From an uncultured Clostridia bacterium (lineage in GTDB: Bacteria > Bacillota > Clostridia > Lachnospirales > Lachnospiraceae): DNA of 15,737 nucleotides. The stretch spans positions 1 to 15,737 of the forward strand of contig CAMZAI010000043.1 of the NCBI GenBank assembly GCA_947304065.1, in the 5' to 3' direction. Each line of letters begins with the position of its first letter. Within the stretch, counting starts at the first letter, position 1. Shown one piece after another: positions 13,937 to 15,737 of the stretch. The notes below the pieces were generated by a model. The model was not told the DNA's origin. It saw only the letters and a list, made by a program, of their open reading frames with translations, and ran no database searches. The position numbers and the translations under genes were made by a program.

Positions 13937-15520
13937 TCAGATCTCAAAAAGATCGCTGTATGCCTTCAAAGCACCGTCGGTCTCGTGAGCGAGCACCTTC
14001 TTTGCCAGAACCTTGCCGAGCTGAACGCCTTCCTGGTCGAAGCTGTTCACATTCCAAGCGAAGCCCTGGAACATGATCTTGTTCTCAAAGTGTGAGAGAA
14101 GGGCGCCGAGTGCTTCGGGAGTGAGCTGCTTTCCGATGATGATGCTCGAAGGACGCTCGCCCTTGAAGTTCTTGTTGAGGTTCTCGTCCTTTTTGCCGCA
14201 TGCGAAAGCAACGATCTGCGCTGCAACGTTCGCGCAGAGCTTCTTCTGGCTGGTCGAGCCCTGGATCACAACATCTGAACCGATCTGGCTGTCAACGAAG
14301 CCGATGAACTGCAGAGGAATGATGTCAGTGCCCTGATGAAGGAGCTGGTAGAACGAATGCTGTCCGTTGGTTCCGGGCTCACCGAAGATGATGGGGCCGG
14401 TCTTGTATGAGATCGGATTGCCGAAACGGTTTACCGACTTGCCGTTGGACTCCATGTCAGCCTGCTGCAGATGAGCGGGGAAACGTGAAAGTGCCTGTGA
14501 ATAGGGCAGTACGGCGGTAGCGTCGAAGCCGAGCACATTGCGCTCGTAAACGCCGATCAGGGCGTCGAGCATAGCGGGATTCTTACGCAGATCCTTTTCT
14601 GCGGCAAGCTTGTCTTCGGCAGCGGCTCCGTCGAGGAAACGCGCGAATACGTCGGGACCGAACGCGAGCGAAAGAACCGCGCCGCCCACCGATGATGTCG
14701 ATGAGAAACGTCCGCCGATGAAATCATCCATGAAGAATGCAGCAAGGTAATCGCTGCTCTTCGCGAGAGGAGAGGTCTGGCTCGTAACCGCGATCATGTG
14801 CTTTGAAGCGTCAAGTCCGGCCTTTGCGAGAGCGTCCTTTACGAAGCTCTCGTTTGTAAGAGTCTCAAGCGTGGTGCCTGATTTTGAAACAAGGATAAAG
14901 ATCGAATGGGCAAGATCGGTTGAAGCGATGACAGCAGCCGCATCGTCGGGATCGACGTTGCTGATGAACTTTGCTTCCATCTTGAAGGTCTTGTTGACCT
15001 TTGCCCAGTTCTCAAGAGCAAGATACATGGCGCGGGGACCTAAGTCGCTGCCGCCGATACCGATCTGAACGACCGTCGTGAACTTCTCGCCGGCTGCGTT
15101 CGTGATCTCGCCTGAATGAACCTTATTTGCGAAATCGGCGATCTTCTTCTGCTGCTCAAGATAGAAAGCGCGCTTTGAAGTACCCTCTGCGATAACATCG
15201 TTTCCGAGCTGTCCGCGGGTTAAGTGATGGAGAACGAGTCTCTTCTCACCGGTGTTGATGACCTCGCCGTTGTAGAGGCACTCAAACTTCTCAGCGAGCT
15301 GGGCTTCTTCGGCAAAAGCCGCGAGAGCGTCGATAACGGTCTCATCCACTGCTTTTGCTGCGTAATTGTAAGTAAGTCCGCATGCCATGGGAATGCTGTA
15401 ATCATGCACTCTCTTCGCACCCGCCTCGCCTGCCATAACGTCGGTGAGCTTTACCTTGTGTCCGAGTGAAGCAAGCTTTCCGTATGAAGCGAGTTCGTCT
15501 GTATTCTTCCAAGAAATCAT
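13937..15520 (-). CDS. pgi: Glucose-6-phosphate isomerase
   Basis: 527 residues. Interconverts glucose-6-phosphate and fructose-6-phosphate in glycolysis. Signatures: IGIGGSDLGPRAMYLALE (153-170), VSKSGTTLETLTN (211-223, the phosphate-binding loop), GGRFSSTSSVGG, QQADMESNGKSV with catalytic Glu357, GEPGTNGQHSFYQLLHQG with His388, and FDQEGVQLGKVLAKK with Lys503. It belongs to the long E. coli/spirochaete-like class rather than the roughly 450-residue type common in Bacilli. AGGAGG lies eight bases before the ATG. It is a single-gene unit with its own promoter and terminator. It links central carbon to the sugar-nucleotide genes through glucose-6-phosphate, though this neighbourhood may be coincidental. 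Confidence 0.97.
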   Translation of the reverse strand: MISWKNTDELASYGKLASLGHKVKLTDVMAGEAGAKRVHDYSIPMACGLTYNYAAKAVDETVIDALAAFAEEAQLAEKFECLYNGEVINTGEKRLVLHHLTRGQLGNDVIAEGTSKRAFYLEQQKKIADFANKVHSGEITNAAGEKFTTVVQIGIGGSDLGPRAMYLALENWAKVNKTFKMEAKFISNVDPDDAAAVIASTDLAHSIFILVSKSGTTLETLTNESFVKDALAKAGLDASKHMIAVTSQTSPLAKSSDYLAAFFMDDFIGGRFSSTSSVGGAVLSLAFGPDVFARFLDGAAAEDKLAAEKDLRKNPAMLDALIGVYERNVLGFDATAVLPYSQALSRFPAHLQQADMESNGKSVNRFGNPISYKTGPIIFGEPGTNGQHSFYQLLHQGTDIIPLQFIGFVDSQIGSDVVIQGSTSQKKLCANVAAQIVAFACGKKDENLNKNFKGERPSSIIIGKQLTPEALGALLSHFENKIMFQGFAWNVNSFDQEGVQLGKVLAKKVLAHETDGALKAYSDLFEI

Positions 15521-15560
15521 ATTAATTTCCTCCTGATATAGTGTTGTTACAATATATAAG

Positions 15561-15589
15561 AATATAGCACATCATGCCGCGATGGGCAA
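15561..15589 (-). promoter_or_regulatory. Promoter of pgi (extended -10)
   Basis: On the minus strand TTGCCC (15589-15584), 17 bases ending in TGC, then TATATT (15566-15561); this makes an extended -10 TGCTATATT. Predicted start near 15554, giving a leader of about 34 nt. Confidence 0.65.
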
Positions 15590-15613
15590 TTTAAAATTAT
15601 TTTGAAACACTTA

Positions 15614-15642
15614 TTGACACTGTCGGGAAAACGTTCTATAAT
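15614..15642 (+). promoter_or_regulatory. Perfect consensus promoter of the right-edge gene
   Basis: TTGACA (15614-15619), exactly 17 bases, TATAAT (15637-15642). Predicted start near 15649, about 52 nt before the ATG at 15701. A promoter this strong in front of a gene with palindromes in its leader suggests that it is held down by a repressor (inference). Confidence 0.82.
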
Positions 15643-15652
15643 GGATTCGAAG

Positions 15653-15683
15653 TTAAAAATATTTTTAAATAGTGATCGCACTA
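15653..15683. promoter_or_regulatory. Two palindromes in the leader, probable operator
   Basis: TTAAAAATATTTTTAA (15653-15668) is a perfect 16-bp palindrome at about +5 to +20. It is followed at once by the inverted repeat TAGTG-ATCG-CACTA (15670-15683). Both lie between the predicted transcript start and the ribosome site, a normal place for repressor operators. Confidence 0.5.
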
Positions 15684-15700
15684 CAGAATGGAGCTAAAAC

Positions 15701-15737
15701 ATGAGCGGCACAAATATATTCAAGGTTTTGTCCGACA
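15701..15737 (+). CDS. 5' end of an unidentified protein gene, possibly an ArsR-type regulator
   Basis: An ATG at 15701, with GGAG seven bases upstream and a perfect promoter behind it, opens a frame that runs off the right edge after 12 codons: MSGTNIFKVLSD. That is too little to identify a family. The pattern IFKVLSD resembles the first helix of ArsR-type winged-helix repressors, where FK.LSD.TRL.IL is common, and the two palindromes in the leader would suit an autoregulated repressor. Both points are suggestive only. That a real gene starts here is likely from promoter, spacing and ribosome site. Confidence 0.6.
   Translation, partial: MSGTNIFKVLSD

Noticed and set aside
1..15737. tRNA, rRNA, CRISPR array, insertion sequence, prophage or toxin-antitoxin genes
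   Set aside because: No regularly spaced repeats, transposase or integrase motifs, or tRNA-like cloverleafs were seen on either strand; intergenic gaps are all short and hold promoters or terminators.

Overview
This window looks like chromosomal DNA of a motile, Gram-positive-type anaerobe of the Clostridia, most probably Lachnospiraceae. That is an inference from gene content and style: a BTAD-type regulator fused to a GGDEF-like domain, a PilZ protein, a membrane-anchored glycerophosphodiesterase, strong GGAGG ribosome sites and near-consensus sigma-A promoters. Base composition is about half G+C by eye. Gene density is high. I see no RNA genes, insertion sequences, phage genes or CRISPR arrays.

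Layout. Positions 1-51 (minus) hold the first 17 codons of a cold-shock protein gene that runs off the left edge; it diverges from a BTAD/degenerate-GGDEF regulator (250-1467, plus). Facing that regulator are a PilZ protein (1495-1848, minus) and diaminopimelate epimerase dapF (1920-2831, minus). From the dapF promoter region a pair diverges rightward: a membrane-anchored glycerophosphodiester phosphodiesterase (2978-3958) and a PIG-L/LmbE deacetylase (3983-4756).

The centre is a sugar-nucleotide block. ugd, rmlA and rmlD (4839-7944, plus) form one operon with its own promoter. rmlB (10178-11197) and a chemoreceptor (8034-10154) form a second operon on the minus strand. The two operons converge on one bidirectional terminator with a 20-bp stem (7967-8012). 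Together they supply UDP-glucuronate and most of the dTDP-L-rhamnose pathway; the 3,5-epimerase rmlC is not in the window. Placement of the chemoreceptor behind rmlB is unusual.

The right side carries a membrane hybrid histidine kinase (11411-13192, plus) divergent from rmlB, an rRNA methyltransferase of the RsmJ family (13164-13856, minus) whose 3' end overlaps the kinase gene by 29 bp, glucose-6-phosphate isomerase pgi (13937-15520, minus), and the first 12 codons of a gene entering from 15701 behind a perfect consensus promoter and two palindromes.

Most genes are housekeeping or envelope metabolism. I find no clearly new defence or mobile system. The points most worth a second look are the rmlB-chemoreceptor operon, the BTAD/degenerate-GGDEF regulator beside a PilZ protein, and several palindromes placed exactly on promoters.
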